64,000 nucleotides of DNA from Spongiibacter nanhainus (lineage in GTDB: Bacteria > Pseudomonadota > Gammaproteobacteria > Pseudomonadales > Spongiibacteraceae): positions 1,515,001 through 1,579,000 of the forward strand of contig NZ_CP066167.1 in the NCBI RefSeq assembly GCF_016132545.1, given 5' to 3'. Within the stretch, counting starts at the first letter, position 1. Every line of letters starts with the position of its first letter. The position numbers and the translations under genes are program-made. Of the stretch, positions 25,098 through 34,252 are shown in pieces. The notes under the pieces are model-generated. The model did no database searches. It was not told where the DNA came from and worked only from the letters and a program-made list of their open reading frames with translations.

Positions 25098-25850
25098 ATG
25101 ACACTGCCATTTAACACTCAGGTTAACGACGGAATCGCCGAGATGGTGTTTAACCACCCGCCGGTGAACGCCTTCAATAGTGAAGGGTGGCTGGCGATTG
25201 CCGCCGAGTTAAACCGGCTGGGCGAGGACGACGCAGTCCGGGCAATTATTATCGCCGCCGAAGGCAAAGGCTTCTGCGCGGGCGTGGATATCAAAGAGCT
25301 GGCCACCAACCCGTCGATGATTACCCGGGTTAACAAGGGTAACTACGATACCTTCAAGGCGATTCACCGCAATTCCAAGCCTGTGATTGTGGCCGTTCAT
25401 GGCTTTGTGCTGGGCGGTGGTATCGGCATCAGCGGAGCTGCCGATATCGTGGTGGCCTCGGAGTGCGCCACCTTTGCGGTGCCGGAAGTGGACCGGGGCG
25501 CCATGGGCGGTGGTGCTCACTTGCAGCGCTTGTTCCCAGTGCAGAAAGTTCGCTACATGTATTTCACCGGTGAACCTATCGACGCCCAGGAAGCGTATCG
25601 ACTTGGCGCAATAGAAAAAGTCGTGCCCAGAGATCAGTTGCTGGATGCCGCCCGGGACATCGCCGCCAAGATCGCCGCCAAGTCGCCCCGCATGGTGCAG
25701 TTGGCCAAGGAATCCCTTAACGGCATTGAGGACGGCAACCTCGAGGATAAATATCGCTGGGAGCAGGGCTTTACCCAGGAGGCCTACGCCGATCCCGACT
25801 CCCAAGAGGCGAAGGATGCCTTTGTTGAAAAACGCGACGCCAAATTTTGA
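25098..25850 (+). CDS. echA20: EchA20-like ring-D-cleaving crotonase
   Basis: This 250-residue crotonase-superfamily enzyme has the two oxyanion-hole segments 'GKGFCAGVDIKEL' (about 55-67) and 'VHGFVLGGGIGISGAADIVVA' (about 100-120). EchA20 hydrolyses the five-membered ring D of the HIEC-CoA intermediate, giving COCHEA-CoA for IpdAB. Its length and context (directly after ipdC, before fadE31) match the Mycobacterium order echA20-ipdA-ipdB-ipdC, rearranged. A generic enoyl-CoA hydratase function is the alternative. The ATG is 32 bases after the ipdC stop. Confidence 0.8.
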   Translation: MTLPFNTQVNDGIAEMVFNHPPVNAFNSEGWLAIAAELNRLGEDDAVRAIIIAAEGKGFCAGVDIKELATNPSMITRVNKGNYDTFKAIHRNSKPVIVAVHGFVLGGGIGISGAADIVVASECATFAVPEVDRGAMGGGAHLQRLFPVQKVRYMYFTGEPIDAQEAYRLGAIEKVVPRDQLLDAARDIAAKIAAKSPRMVQLAKESLNGIEDGNLEDKYRWEQGFTQEAYADPDSQEAKDAFVEKRDAKF

Positions 25851-25917
25851 GCGCACAACAACACTAGGTTTTAACCAACGAGTCTCTCACCAACGAGCCC
25901 GTAACAACTGAGCCCTT

Positions 25918-27090
25918 ATGGAACTGACTTATACCGAAGAACAGCAGGCCTTTCGCCAGGAAATACGTACCTGGTTAAAAGCTAACGTGCCCAGTGAGCC
26001 GCTGAAATCCTTTGATACTGAAGAGGGCTTTCAACAGCACAGAGAGTGGGAAGCCAAACTCTATGAAGGCCGCTGGGGCATGATCACCTGGCCGGAAGAA
26101 ATGGGCGGCCGCGGCGCCGACCTGTTGCAGTGGCTGATTTTTGAAGAGGAATACTACGCTGCCAGAGCGCCGCTGCGGGTCAATCAAAACGGCATCTTTT
26201 TGCTGGGCCCAACGCTGATGGAGTACGGCACCGAGGAGCAGAAAAAACGCTTTCTCAATGGCATGGCCACCGGCAAAGACATTTGGTGCCAGGGCTGGTC
26301 CGAGCCCAATGCCGGTTCCGATATGGCGGCCATCCGCTCCCGGGCCGACCTCAGCGAAGACGGTAGCCACTACATTATCAATGGCCAAAAAACCTGGTCG
26401 ACCCGCGCGGTGTGGGCGGACTGGTGTTTTGGCATGTTCCGCACTGATCCCGAGTCCAGCCGCCACAAGGGACTGACTTTTATTCTGGTGCCCCTGGATA
26501 GCGAGGGCATTACGGTTCGTCCCATTCCGCAATTGGATGGCTTGCCGGGCTTTGCCGAGATCTTTTTCGACAACGTTAAAGTGCCAGTGGATTGCCGCTT
26601 GGGTGGCGAAGGGGAAGGCTGGTCGGTGGCCATGGCCACAGCGGGCTTTGAACGGGGTTTGATGCTGCGTTCACCGGCGCGCTTTCAGGAGACGGCCAAG
26701 CGTTTGGTTGAGCTATACAAAGCCAATCGGGAAGAGGCCGATCAAGATCCGGCCATTCGGGATGCTGTGATCCGTGCCTATCTGGATGCCGAGGCTTATG
26801 CCTTAACCACTTATCAAACCGCCTGCCGCTTGATGCAGGGCGGCAAGATTGGCGCCGAGGCCTCCACTAACAAAATTTTCTGGTCTGAGCTGGATCAGCG
26901 GATGCACGCCACGGCGTTGAAAATTCTCGGCGCCCGGGCCGAGTTGCTTCCCCATGCGCCCAATGCCGGCGACGTTGGCACCTGGTTGGACGGCTGGCTG
27001 TTCTCCCAGTCCGGACCGATCTACGCCGGGACCAATGAAATCCAGCGGAACATCATTGCCGAGCGTCTGCTTGGCATGCCGAGGAAATAA
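25918..27090 (+). CDS. fadE31: Acyl-CoA dehydrogenase, FadE31-like
   Basis: This 390-residue flavoprotein subunit has the N-terminal helical domain, 'WCQGWSEPNAGSDMAAIRS' in the FAD/substrate region, 'GFERGLMLRSPARFQETAKRLVELYK', and the C-terminal 'GPIYAGTNEIQRNIIAERLLG' block. The 'KSFDTEEGFQQHREWE' and 'LRSPARF' segments resemble actinobacterial FadE31 as I recall it. FadE31 is thought to work with FadE32 on the methyl-oxo-octanedioyl-CoA left after ring opening. The stop is 2 bases before the fadE32-like start, which supports an obligate heteromer, as is usual for steroid acyl-CoA dehydrogenases. Confidence 0.8.
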   Translation: MELTYTEEQQAFRQEIRTWLKANVPSEPLKSFDTEEGFQQHREWEAKLYEGRWGMITWPEEMGGRGADLLQWLIFEEEYYAARAPLRVNQNGIFLLGPTLMEYGTEEQKKRFLNGMATGKDIWCQGWSEPNAGSDMAAIRSRADLSEDGSHYIINGQKTWSTRAVWADWCFGMFRTDPESSRHKGLTFILVPLDSEGITVRPIPQLDGLPGFAEIFFDNVKVPVDCRLGGEGEGWSVAMATAGFERGLMLRSPARFQETAKRLVELYKANREEADQDPAIRDAVIRAYLDAEAYALTTYQTACRLMQGGKIGAEASTNKIFWSELDQRMHATALKILGARAELLPHAPNAGDVGTWLDGWLFSQSGPIYAGTNEIQRNIIAERLLGMPRK

Positions 27091-27092
27091 CC

Positions 27093-28139
27093 ATGGATTT
27101 TACCTTTAGCGAAGACCAGCTCCTGTTCCAGGAAACCGTGGCCGACTTTCTGCGCAAGGAGCATACCCCGGAGCGGATACGCCGCAGCTGGGAGGCGGGC
27201 AGTGAGGCGGACTCGCTGTGGCCCCAGTTTGTGGAAATGGGGCTGACCGCGCTAACCGTGCCGGAACAATTCGGCGGCATGGGCATGTCAGTACTGGACT
27301 TTGTGCTGCTGGCCCAGGAGGCCGGCTATGTCGCCCTGGCAGAGCCCTTAGTGCACAACGCGGTGGTGGCAACACCGCTGATCACCGCCATCGGTGGTGA
27401 ATTGGCAGAGCAGGTATTGCCCAGCATCGCCAGCGGTGAGGCCAAAGTGGCGGTGGGCTTATCCGCCAATGGTCTGGTTGAACAGGCCGACAGTGCCACG
27501 CTGTTAATCATGGAGCGCGATGGCAAGTTGTATGCCCTGTCGCCTGAGTCGGCAAGCCTGACTGCCAATCCCTCGGTGGATCCAGGCCGCAAACTGTTCA
27601 GCGTGGAATTTGATGCCGCGTCGGTAAACTGCCTTGCCGACGGCGCCCGAGCCGCTGAGCTGATTGAACTGGCGTTTAATCACGGTGCACTGGCCAATGC
27701 TGCTCAAGCCCTGGGGCTGGCCCAGCGCATGGTCGACTTGTCAGTGGCCTATACCAGTGAGCGCAAGCAATTTGGTGCACCCATCGGCAGCTTTCAGGCC
27801 GTGAAACACCACATGGCCAATGTTGCCTACCAGTTGGAATATGCCCGCACTCCAGTGTATCGGGCGGCCTATAGCTTGAGCACCGCTCATCCTAGATCTG
27901 CCGAGCATGTTAGCCACGCCAAATTAGTGGCCTGTGAGGTGGCTGAGTTAGCTGCCAAGAACAGTATTCAGGTACACGGCGCCATGGGCTACACCTGGGA
28001 AGTAGACCTGCATATTTTTATGAAGCGGGCCTGGGCACTGGCCGGCAGTTACGGCAGCGCGGGCCTGCATAAAGGCCGCGTTGCCGAAGCCATGTTAAGC
28101 GATGACGCCATCTTGGGCGCCGCCGGGACCTTCGCCTAA
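27093..28139 (+). CDS. fadE32: Acyl-CoA dehydrogenase, FadE32-like
   Basis: This 348-residue, shorter and more diverged acyl-CoA dehydrogenase subunit begins 'MDFTFSEDQLLFQETVADFL' and has 'VAYTSERKQFGAPIGSFQAVKHHMANV' plus the FAD-contact 'VHGAMGYTWEVDLHIFMKRAW' near the end. The size difference from its partner and the 2-base gap fit an alpha2beta2 FadE31-FadE32 complex, in which one subunit supplies the catalytic base and the other mainly FAD binding. The reaction would be alpha,beta-dehydrogenation of a late C/D-ring CoA ester. Confidence 0.78.
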   Translation: MDFTFSEDQLLFQETVADFLRKEHTPERIRRSWEAGSEADSLWPQFVEMGLTALTVPEQFGGMGMSVLDFVLLAQEAGYVALAEPLVHNAVVATPLITAIGGELAEQVLPSIASGEAKVAVGLSANGLVEQADSATLLIMERDGKLYALSPESASLTANPSVDPGRKLFSVEFDAASVNCLADGARAAELIELAFNHGALANAAQALGLAQRMVDLSVAYTSERKQFGAPIGSFQAVKHHMANVAYQLEYARTPVYRAAYSLSTAHPRSAEHVSHAKLVACEVAELAAKNSIQVHGAMGYTWEVDLHIFMKRAWALAGSYGSAGLHKGRVAEAMLSDDAILGAAGTFA

Positions 28140-28184
28140 CAGTCTGTTAAGTGGGTCAACACCGATAACGAGAGAGGACGAACA

Positions 28185-29333
28185 ATGCCTGAAGCCTACA
28201 TAGTGGATGCCCTGCGCAGCCCCACCGGCAAACGCAAGGGGGGCCTGGCCCATATACACGGTGCCGATCTGGGTGCCCACGTGCTCAAGTCGCTGGTGGA
28301 GCGCAATGGCATTCCCGACGCCGATTACGACGACGTGATCTTCGGTTGCGTTGATGCCATTGGTCCTCTGGCTGGGGACATCGCCCGCAGCTGCTGGCTG
28401 GCGGCTGGACTGGACGAGAGCGTGCCCGGTGTGACCATTGATCGCCAGTGTGGCTCCTCGCAACAGGCGGTGCACTTTGCCGCCCAAGCGGTGATGTCCG
28501 GTACCAGCGATGTGGTGGTGGCCGGTGGTGTACAGACCATGACTCAGATTCCTATCTCCTCGGCCATGACCGCTGCCGAGCCGCTGGGCTTCACTGATCC
28601 TTTTTCTGGCTCTGAAGGCTGGGTGGCGCGCTACGGTAGTGAGCCGCCAACACAGTTTAAGTCGGCGCAGATGATTGCCGATCACTGGGGCCTCAGCCGC
28701 AAAGATTTGGAAGTCTTTGCCCTGGAGTCAAATACCCGTGCCCTGAAGGCGATTGAAGAAGGGCGCTTTGAGCGGGAGATTGTGCCGCTGGCCGGAGTCA
28801 CTACTGACGAAACCCCTCGGCAGTCCAGCCTGGAGAAAATGGCGGAGCTGGATTACCTGTTCGGCTGCGACAAAGTCACTGCCGCCGTGTCCAGTCAAAC
28901 CTGTGACGGTGCCAGCGCCATGCTGGTGGTCAGCGAAGACGCCCTCAAGCGCTACAACCTGACGCCACGGGCGCGGGTTCACCATATCAGCGTGCGCGCC
29001 GCCGATCCCATTTGGATGCTGACCGCGCCGATCCCCGCCACCGAGTACGCCTTGAAAAAGGCCGGTATGAGTTTGGCGGATATTGATCTGGTGGAAATCA
29101 ACGAGGCCTTTGCCTCGGTCGTCATGGCCTGGCTCAAAGAGACCGGCTTCGACCACGCCAAAACCAACGTCAACGGTGGCGCCATTGCTTTGGGACATCC
29201 GCTGGGCGCTACTGGCACCAAACTGATGACGACCCTGTTGCACGAACTGGAGCGCACCGGCGGTCGCTATGGCCTGCAAACCATGTGCGAGGGCGGCGGT
29301 CAGGCCAACGTGACGATTATCGAGCGGCTATAA
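28185..29333 (+). CDS. fadA6: Acetyl-CoA acyltransferase, FadA6-like thiolase
   Basis: This 382-residue thiolase has the nucleophilic Cys in 'DRQCGSSQQAVHFAAQAVMSG', His in 'GGAIALGHPLGATG' and the second Cys in 'LQTMCEGGGQANVTIIERL'. The sequence follows actinobacterial FadA6 over most of its length, including 'HHISVRAADPIWMLTAPIPAT'. FadA6 thiolytically removes acetyl-CoA from the dioxo-decanedioyl-CoA released by IpdAB. The gene sits 45 bases after fadE32 and shares the operon with it. Confidence 0.85.
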   Translation: MPEAYIVDALRSPTGKRKGGLAHIHGADLGAHVLKSLVERNGIPDADYDDVIFGCVDAIGPLAGDIARSCWLAAGLDESVPGVTIDRQCGSSQQAVHFAAQAVMSGTSDVVVAGGVQTMTQIPISSAMTAAEPLGFTDPFSGSEGWVARYGSEPPTQFKSAQMIADHWGLSRKDLEVFALESNTRALKAIEEGRFEREIVPLAGVTTDETPRQSSLEKMAELDYLFGCDKVTAAVSSQTCDGASAMLVVSEDALKRYNLTPRARVHHISVRAADPIWMLTAPIPATEYALKKAGMSLADIDLVEINEAFASVVMAWLKETGFDHAKTNVNGGAIALGHPLGATGTKLMTTLLHELERTGGRYGLQTMCEGGGQANVTIIERL

Positions 29334-29424
29334 ACCACCCGAGCCAAGGTATCGGCAACAGAGCCAGCGAACGAACTAGCGAAAGAACCAGCGAAAGATT
29401 CATAGAGAGTATCGAGAGAGCACT

Positions 29425-30309
29425 ATGCCTATTTGCCAAGACAGAGTTGTGATTATCACCGGCGCCGGTGGCGGCCTCGGTGCGGCCCATGCCCGCAGTT
29501 TTGCTGCCGAGGGCGCTTCCGTGGTGGTCAACGACATCAATCGCGATGCCGCCCAGGCGGTGGTGGATGAGATTGTCGCCGCCGGTGGCAAGGCCATCGT
29601 CAACACCTCGGATATCACCAACTACCAGGACAGTCTCAACGCCGTAAAAGAGGCCATCGATGCCTTTGGTGACCTGCATGTGGTGCTGAACAATGCCGGT
29701 ATCAACCGCGACCGCATGTTTGCCTCCATGACCGAAGATGAGTGGGACGCCATTATGGCGGTTCACCTCAAGGGCCATTTCTGCATCAGCTCCCATGCCG
29801 TGCACTACTGGCGGGGTCAGTCCAAAGAAGGCAAGGCAGTGGATGCCCGTATCCTCAATACCACCTCTGGCGCCGGTTTACAGGGCAGCATTGGCCAGTC
29901 CAATTACGCGGCGGCAAAAGCGGGTATCGCAGCACTGACCCTGAACCAGGCTGCTGAGCTGGCCCGCTATGGCATCACCGCCAACGCGGTAGCACCCGCC
30001 GCTCGCACCAATATGACCACTGCGGTACCGGCCATGGCCGAGCGCATGGCCAAGCCCGACGACGGCAGCTTTGATTATTTTGCGCCGGAGAATGTTTCTT
30101 CGCTGCTGGTTTGGCTGGGCAGTGCCGAGTCCAGCCATGTTACCGGACGGGTATTCGAGGCCGAAGGCGGCAAAATCTCCCTGGCCGATGGCTGGCGTCT
30201 GGGGCCCGAGCTGGACAAGGGCGCCCGCTGGGAGCCCGCTGAGTTGAAGGCGGCAGTGGATGAGCTAATTGCTAAGGCGGTACCGCCGCAGAAAGTGTAT
30301 GGTACGTGA
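29425..30309 (+). CDS. Short-chain dehydrogenase/reductase of the HIP cluster
   Basis: This 294-residue classical SDR has NAD-binding 'TGAGGGLGAAHARSFA', 'LNNAGINRDRMF', and the catalytic Ser plus 'SNYAAAKAG' (Tyr-x3-Lys). Its ~45-residue C-terminal tail ('SLADGWRLGPELDKGARW') resembles a longer SDR encoded next to ipdABC in Mycobacterium. It is likely a hydroxyacyl-CoA dehydrogenase acting after FadE31/32, but the exact step is not established. The ATG at 29425 follows a repetitive stretch of 'agcgaac'/'cgagaga' sequence rather than a strong ribosome-binding site. Confidence 0.8.
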   Translation: MPICQDRVVIITGAGGGLGAAHARSFAAEGASVVVNDINRDAAQAVVDEIVAAGGKAIVNTSDITNYQDSLNAVKEAIDAFGDLHVVLNNAGINRDRMFASMTEDEWDAIMAVHLKGHFCISSHAVHYWRGQSKEGKAVDARILNTTSGAGLQGSIGQSNYAAAKAGIAALTLNQAAELARYGITANAVAPAARTNMTTAVPAMAERMAKPDDGSFDYFAPENVSSLLVWLGSAESSHVTGRVFEAEGGKISLADGWRLGPELDKGARWEPAELKAAVDELIAKAVPPQKVYGT

Positions 30310-30415
30310 TTTCTCGCTGCGGTGAGCAGGGAACCCAAGGCCGGTATGGGGCATCAAAGCTTCGATACCGGGCGCGGGTCTGCGCTTCGCAGCAATCTCT
30401 ATGGAGGAATCACTA

Positions 30416-30970
30416 ATGAAAAAAACATCCACAGTGAAGCAGTGTGTGCTGGCAGCAACACTGGTGAGTGCGACGGCTGCCGCCAACGCGGGGGGCATTG
30501 GCTTTCGCTTTGGTGACGACATCTTTGGTTTGTCGATCGCCGGCGATCTGAACAGCCAAACCAGTGCTCAGGTTGATTGGCTGCATCACGACGACGATGC
30601 CGATCTTCTCACTGCGGGTTTATTTGCCAATGGCAGCCGCGGTTCAGTACAGGGTCGCCTGGGGGCAAAAATTGTTGGTATTACGGCAGATGACCCGGAT
30701 TTTGACGGCGGCGCTCTGGCCCTTGGCGGTGATGTAAGCCTGCCATTAAACGACGTGCTGCGCTTGCGCGCTGGGCTGTACCTGGCACCGGATGTGACCA
30801 GCTTTAACGATGTAAAGGAATACCAGGAGTGGAATGCCGGGGTGGAAGTCGCGGTGTTTCAGAACTCGGCACTGCAATTCGGCTATAGCTATATTGAGCT
30901 GGAAGCCGAAGGCGGTGGCGAAATTGAATTTGAAGACGGCGTCTTCGTCCGCATGCAGTTGCGCTTGTAA
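30416..30970 (+). CDS. YfaZ-like outer-membrane beta-barrel protein
   Basis: This 184-residue secreted protein has a signal peptide (basic start 'MKKTSTVK', hydrophobic core, cleavage near 'ANA|GGIGF'). It then has alternating beta-strands and ends in an aromatic/hydrophobic strand 'GVFVRMQLRL'. The 'SAQVDWLHHDDDADLLTAGLFANG' segment matches the YfaZ family of small outer-membrane proteins with no known function. GGAGG lies 8 bases before the ATG. Its position between the two halves of the steroid cluster suggests a part in moving hydrophobic steroids across the outer membrane; this is inference. Confidence 0.75.
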   Translation: MKKTSTVKQCVLAATLVSATAAANAGGIGFRFGDDIFGLSIAGDLNSQTSAQVDWLHHDDDADLLTAGLFANGSRGSVQGRLGAKIVGITADDPDFDGGALALGGDVSLPLNDVLRLRAGLYLAPDVTSFNDVKEYQEWNAGVEVAVFQNSALQFGYSYIELEAEGGGEIEFEDGVFVRMQLRL

Positions 30971-31032
30971 CCCCGCGGTTACCCAAGAGCTCAACTGACA
31001 ACCGGAAGGCGGCGCCGTGACTCGGAGAGCGT

Positions 31033-32202
31033 ATGCAATTTGCGTTTACCGACGAACAGCAGATGATCTGCGATACCGCGTCGGCCTTTCTCACTACACA
31101 CTCCACCAGCGAGGCGGTGCGAGCCGCCATGCTCAGTGATGCCGGCTACACGCCGGAGATGTGGCAGCGCATCACCGGCGAAATGGTCTGGCAGGCTCTG
31201 CATATTCCCGAATCCTGCGAAGGCATGGGACTGGGCTACGTGGAGCTGGCGGCGCTGTTTGAGCAGTGTGGCCGCCATCTGCTGTGTGCGCCTTTCTTCT
31301 CCACCGTCGCCCTGGGTATCAACACCTTGCTGTTGTGCGCCAGTGATGATCAACGTGCCGAGCATTTACCGACGCTGGCCGCTGGCACCACGGCGACCCT
31401 GGCCCTCGGCGTAGCAGACTGCCAAGCCCCGGCAGACTTGCCAGGCAAGGTAAGGTCCACTGCCGACGGTATTGTGATCAACGGCGAGTATCGCTTTGTG
31501 GTGGACGGCCACAGTGCAGAAACGCTACTGCTGGTGGCGGTCGATGAACAGGGCGAGGTCGGGGTGTTTGTGACTCCCGGTGATGCCGCCGGTATTAGCC
31601 GCGCTACTGTGCCCACCCTAGATCAGACTCGCCGTATGGCGACGGTGACCGTGACTGATTTAGGCCTTCCAGCCTCGTCCCGGCTAAACAACAGCAACTG
31701 GGGACAGCTGCAAAAAGTGCTGGACCTGGCCCGTATCGCTCTGGCCGCCGAGCAGGCCGGCATCGCTCAGGCAGTGCTGGATGACGCGGTGGCCTACAGC
31801 CAGGAGCGCCAACAGTTTAATCGCCCCATTGCCAGCTTCCAGGCCATCAAACACAAAGCCGCTGACATGATGCTGCGCAGTGAAGTGGCCCGCTCGGCAA
31901 TTTACTACGCTGCCTGTATTGCCGATGAAGCGCTCAGCGGTGGTGAGCTGGCTGGCGAACTTGCAGAAGCGGCCAGTATCGCCAAGGCCTGGTGTAACGA
32001 AGCGGCCTTTGAAAATGCGGCCGAGGCCTTGCAGATTCACGGCGGGGTCGGCTTTACCTGGGAGTACGACATTCACCTGTATTTTAAGCGGGCCAAAGCC
32101 AGCCAAAGTTTGCTGGGCAGTAGTGATCGCCATCGGGAACAGATCGCCGGTCTGTTGTTGGGGAATCCCAGCCTTACCGCTAGCAGTGGGGAGGAGGCGT
32201 AA
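31033..32202 (+). CDS. ipdE2: Acyl-CoA dehydrogenase, IpdE2-like (FadE33-type subunit)
   Basis: This 389-residue diverged acyl-CoA dehydrogenase subunit begins 'MQFAFTDEQQMICDTASAFL', contains 'VAYSQERQQFNRPIASFQAIKHKAADM', and has 'IHGGVGFTWEYDIHLYFKRAKAS' close to its C-terminus. It overlaps the next gene by one base (TAATG), so the two are translationally coupled. That next gene is the IpdE1-like partner. IpdE1-IpdE2 (FadE30-FadE33) is an alpha2beta2 enzyme that dehydrogenates the propionyl side chain of 5-hydroxy-HIP-CoA. The subunit is longer than its mycobacterial counterpart, so the IpdE2 label is by position and pairing. Confidence 0.75.
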   Translation: MQFAFTDEQQMICDTASAFLTTHSTSEAVRAAMLSDAGYTPEMWQRITGEMVWQALHIPESCEGMGLGYVELAALFEQCGRHLLCAPFFSTVALGINTLLLCASDDQRAEHLPTLAAGTTATLALGVADCQAPADLPGKVRSTADGIVINGEYRFVVDGHSAETLLLVAVDEQGEVGVFVTPGDAAGISRATVPTLDQTRRMATVTVTDLGLPASSRLNNSNWGQLQKVLDLARIALAAEQAGIAQAVLDDAVAYSQERQQFNRPIASFQAIKHKAADMMLRSEVARSAIYYAACIADEALSGGELAGELAEAASIAKAWCNEAAFENAAEALQIHGGVGFTWEYDIHLYFKRAKASQSLLGSSDRHREQIAGLLLGNPSLTASSGEEA

Positions 32203-33386
32203 TGAAACTGACCTTTGAAGCTAAAGACGAAGCCTTCCGTACCGAGATTGCCGGCTGGTTGGCAGACAACCTCACTGGCGAATTTGAGCAACTCAAGTTT
32301 CGCGGTGGCCCCGGGGATGAGCACATGTTCCCCGAAGAGCGAAAGCGCTGGGAACAAAAACTCGCCGAAGGTGGCTGGACCTGTGTGGCCTGGCCCAAGC
32401 GCTACGGCGGAAGGGAACTGTCCATCGAGCAGCAGGTTATTTTCTACGAAGAGTACGCCCGCGCTGGCGCACCGGGGCGGATGGGGCATATCGGCGACGG
32501 CCTGGCCGGCCCCACCATCATTGCCTACGGCAGCGACCATCAAAAAGAGAAGTACCTGCCCGGTATTCTCGCTGGCACTGAATTCTGGTGTCAGGGCTAT
32601 TCTGAGCCTGGTGCCGGCTCCGATCTCGCCAATGTTAAAACCAAAGCCCGCTTCGACGAAGCTCGGGGCAAATGGATATTGAACGGACAAAAAGTGTGGA
32701 CTTCATTGGCTCACGAGTCCGACTACTGTTTTGTAATTGCCCGCACCGACCCAGATTCCGTGGCCCACAAGGGCCTGGGTTTTTTCCTGATCAAAATGGA
32801 TCAGCCCGGCATTACCGTGCGACCGATTGAGCAACTTACCGGCACCTCGGAATTTAACGAGGTGTTTTTCGACGACGCCGAGTGCGATGCTGAAGACATC
32901 GTCGGCGAGCCCGGTGAGGGTTGGAAGGTCGCCATGGGCCTGCTGGGCTATGAGCGGGGTGTCTCTACCCTGGGCCAGCAGATGGCCTTTCAAAATGAAC
33001 TGAACGATGTGATCGCCCTGGCTAAAGATAATGGCGCCGCCAGCGACCCGATGATTCGCCAGCGTATTGCCCAGGCCCATATCGGCCTAAAGCTAATGCG
33101 CTATAACAGTATGCGGATGCTATCTGGGGACAACAGCACTCTGCAAAAAGAGGCGCTGATTTACAAATTGTTCTGGGCTACCTGGCACCGGGATTTGGGC
33201 GAACTGGCCATGGATGTAATGGGGGCAGAGGCCAACGTGCTCGACGCGGCGCCCTACGAATTGAACCGTCTGCAATCCATGTTTTTGTTTACCCGCTCCG
33301 ACACCATTTACGGTGGCACCAACGAGATACAGAAGAACATTATTGCCGAGCGCGGTTTGGGTATGCCCAAGGAGCCTCGGCGATAA
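32202..33386 (+). CDS. ipdE1: Acyl-CoA dehydrogenase, IpdE1-like (FadE30-type subunit)
   Basis: This 394-residue subunit follows FadE30 closely in memory: 'WLADNLTGEFEQLK', 'FYEEYARAGAPGR', 'FWCQGYSEPGAGSDLANV', 'GQKVWTSLAH', 'GTSEFNEVFFDDA', 'GYERGVSTLGQQ' and 'FTRSDTIYGGTNEIQKNIIAERGLG'. The last motif precedes the C-terminal FAD-binding helix. With IpdE2 it would introduce the double bond in the HIP-CoA propionyl chain. The start overlaps the ipdE2 stop (TAATG), and ipdF follows 34 bases downstream. Confidence 0.85.
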   Translation: MKLTFEAKDEAFRTEIAGWLADNLTGEFEQLKFRGGPGDEHMFPEERKRWEQKLAEGGWTCVAWPKRYGGRELSIEQQVIFYEEYARAGAPGRMGHIGDGLAGPTIIAYGSDHQKEKYLPGILAGTEFWCQGYSEPGAGSDLANVKTKARFDEARGKWILNGQKVWTSLAHESDYCFVIARTDPDSVAHKGLGFFLIKMDQPGITVRPIEQLTGTSEFNEVFFDDAECDAEDIVGEPGEGWKVAMGLLGYERGVSTLGQQMAFQNELNDVIALAKDNGAASDPMIRQRIAQAHIGLKLMRYNSMRMLSGDNSTLQKEALIYKLFWATWHRDLGELAMDVMGAEANVLDAAPYELNRLQSMFLFTRSDTIYGGTNEIQKNIIAERGLGMPKEPRR

Positions 33387-33420
33387 GGCCGAGCACAACA
33401 CTTTTTTAATTGGAAGCAAT

Positions 33421-34212
33421 ATGAATATTCACCAGCCACAATATGTTCAAGGCCATAACCTGCTGAAGGATAAAACGGTGTTGGTCACCGCTGCCGCCGG
33501 TGCTGGCATTGGTTTTTCCGCCGCCAAGCGCTGCGTTGAAGAGGGCTGCCGGGCCATCGTGATCAGCGATATCCACGAAGGCCGGCTGGAAAAATCCGTT
33601 CAAGCTTTGAAAGATGAAACAGGTTTGGACGCCGTCTACGGTCAGATTTGCAACGTCGCTGAGGAAGCCGACGTACAATCGTTGACTGCCTTTGCAGAAG
33701 AAAAAACCGGCGGCATCGACGTGCTGATTAACAACGCCGGCCTGGGTACCACCAAGGCGCTGATCGATATGGAAGACGGTGAGTGGTTTAAGGTGATCGA
33801 CGTGACCTTAAACGGGACCATGCGCATGACCCGGGCAATGATGAAAACCATGAAGGCCAGAGGGCAGGGCGGGGTGATCGTCAACAATGCCTCTGTGCTG
33901 GGCTGGCGTGCACAAAAAGAACAGGCCCACTATGCCGCGGCCAAGGCCGGGGTAATGGCATTGACCCGCTGCGCGGCCTTGGAAGCTGCCGAATTTGGTG
34001 TTCGTATTAATGCCGTCTCGCCATCACTGGCGGTGCACGACATGCTGAAGAAATCTGCCCCCGAGGATTTATTGGCCGAGCTAGAGGGTCGTGAGGCCTA
34101 CGGCCGTGGCGCCGAAGTGTGGGAGGTCGCCAACGTCATGGTCTTCCTGGCTTCCGACTACTCCAGTTACATGACCGGCGAGATTGTCAGCTGTTCGTCG
34201 CAGCGTTCTTAG
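33421..34212 (+). CDS. ipdF: IpdF-like short-chain dehydrogenase
   Basis: This 263-residue SDR has NAD-binding 'VTAAAGAGIGFSAAKR' and 'INNAGLGTTKALIDMEDGEW', catalytic 'VNNASVLGWRAQKEQAHYAAAKAGVMALTR' (Ser, Tyr, Lys), and C-terminal 'VFLASDYSSYMTGEIVSCSS'. This pattern matches mycobacterial IpdF (Rv3559c) almost block for block as I recall it. IpdF oxidises the ring hydroxyl of 5-OH-HIC-CoA before IpdC and EchA20 act. The chosen ATG (33421) follows GGAAGCAAT; an upstream in-frame start would overlap ipdE1. Confidence 0.87.
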   Translation: MNIHQPQYVQGHNLLKDKTVLVTAAAGAGIGFSAAKRCVEEGCRAIVISDIHEGRLEKSVQALKDETGLDAVYGQICNVAEEADVQSLTAFAEEKTGGIDVLINNAGLGTTKALIDMEDGEWFKVIDVTLNGTMRMTRAMMKTMKARGQGGVIVNNASVLGWRAQKEQAHYAAAKAGVMALTRCAALEAAEFGVRINAVSPSLAVHDMLKKSAPEDLLAELEGREAYGRGAEVWEVANVMVFLASDYSSYMTGEIVSCSSQRS

Positions 34213-34252
34213 GCAATTCTCAAACACGCACTGATAACAACAGGATCTCATT

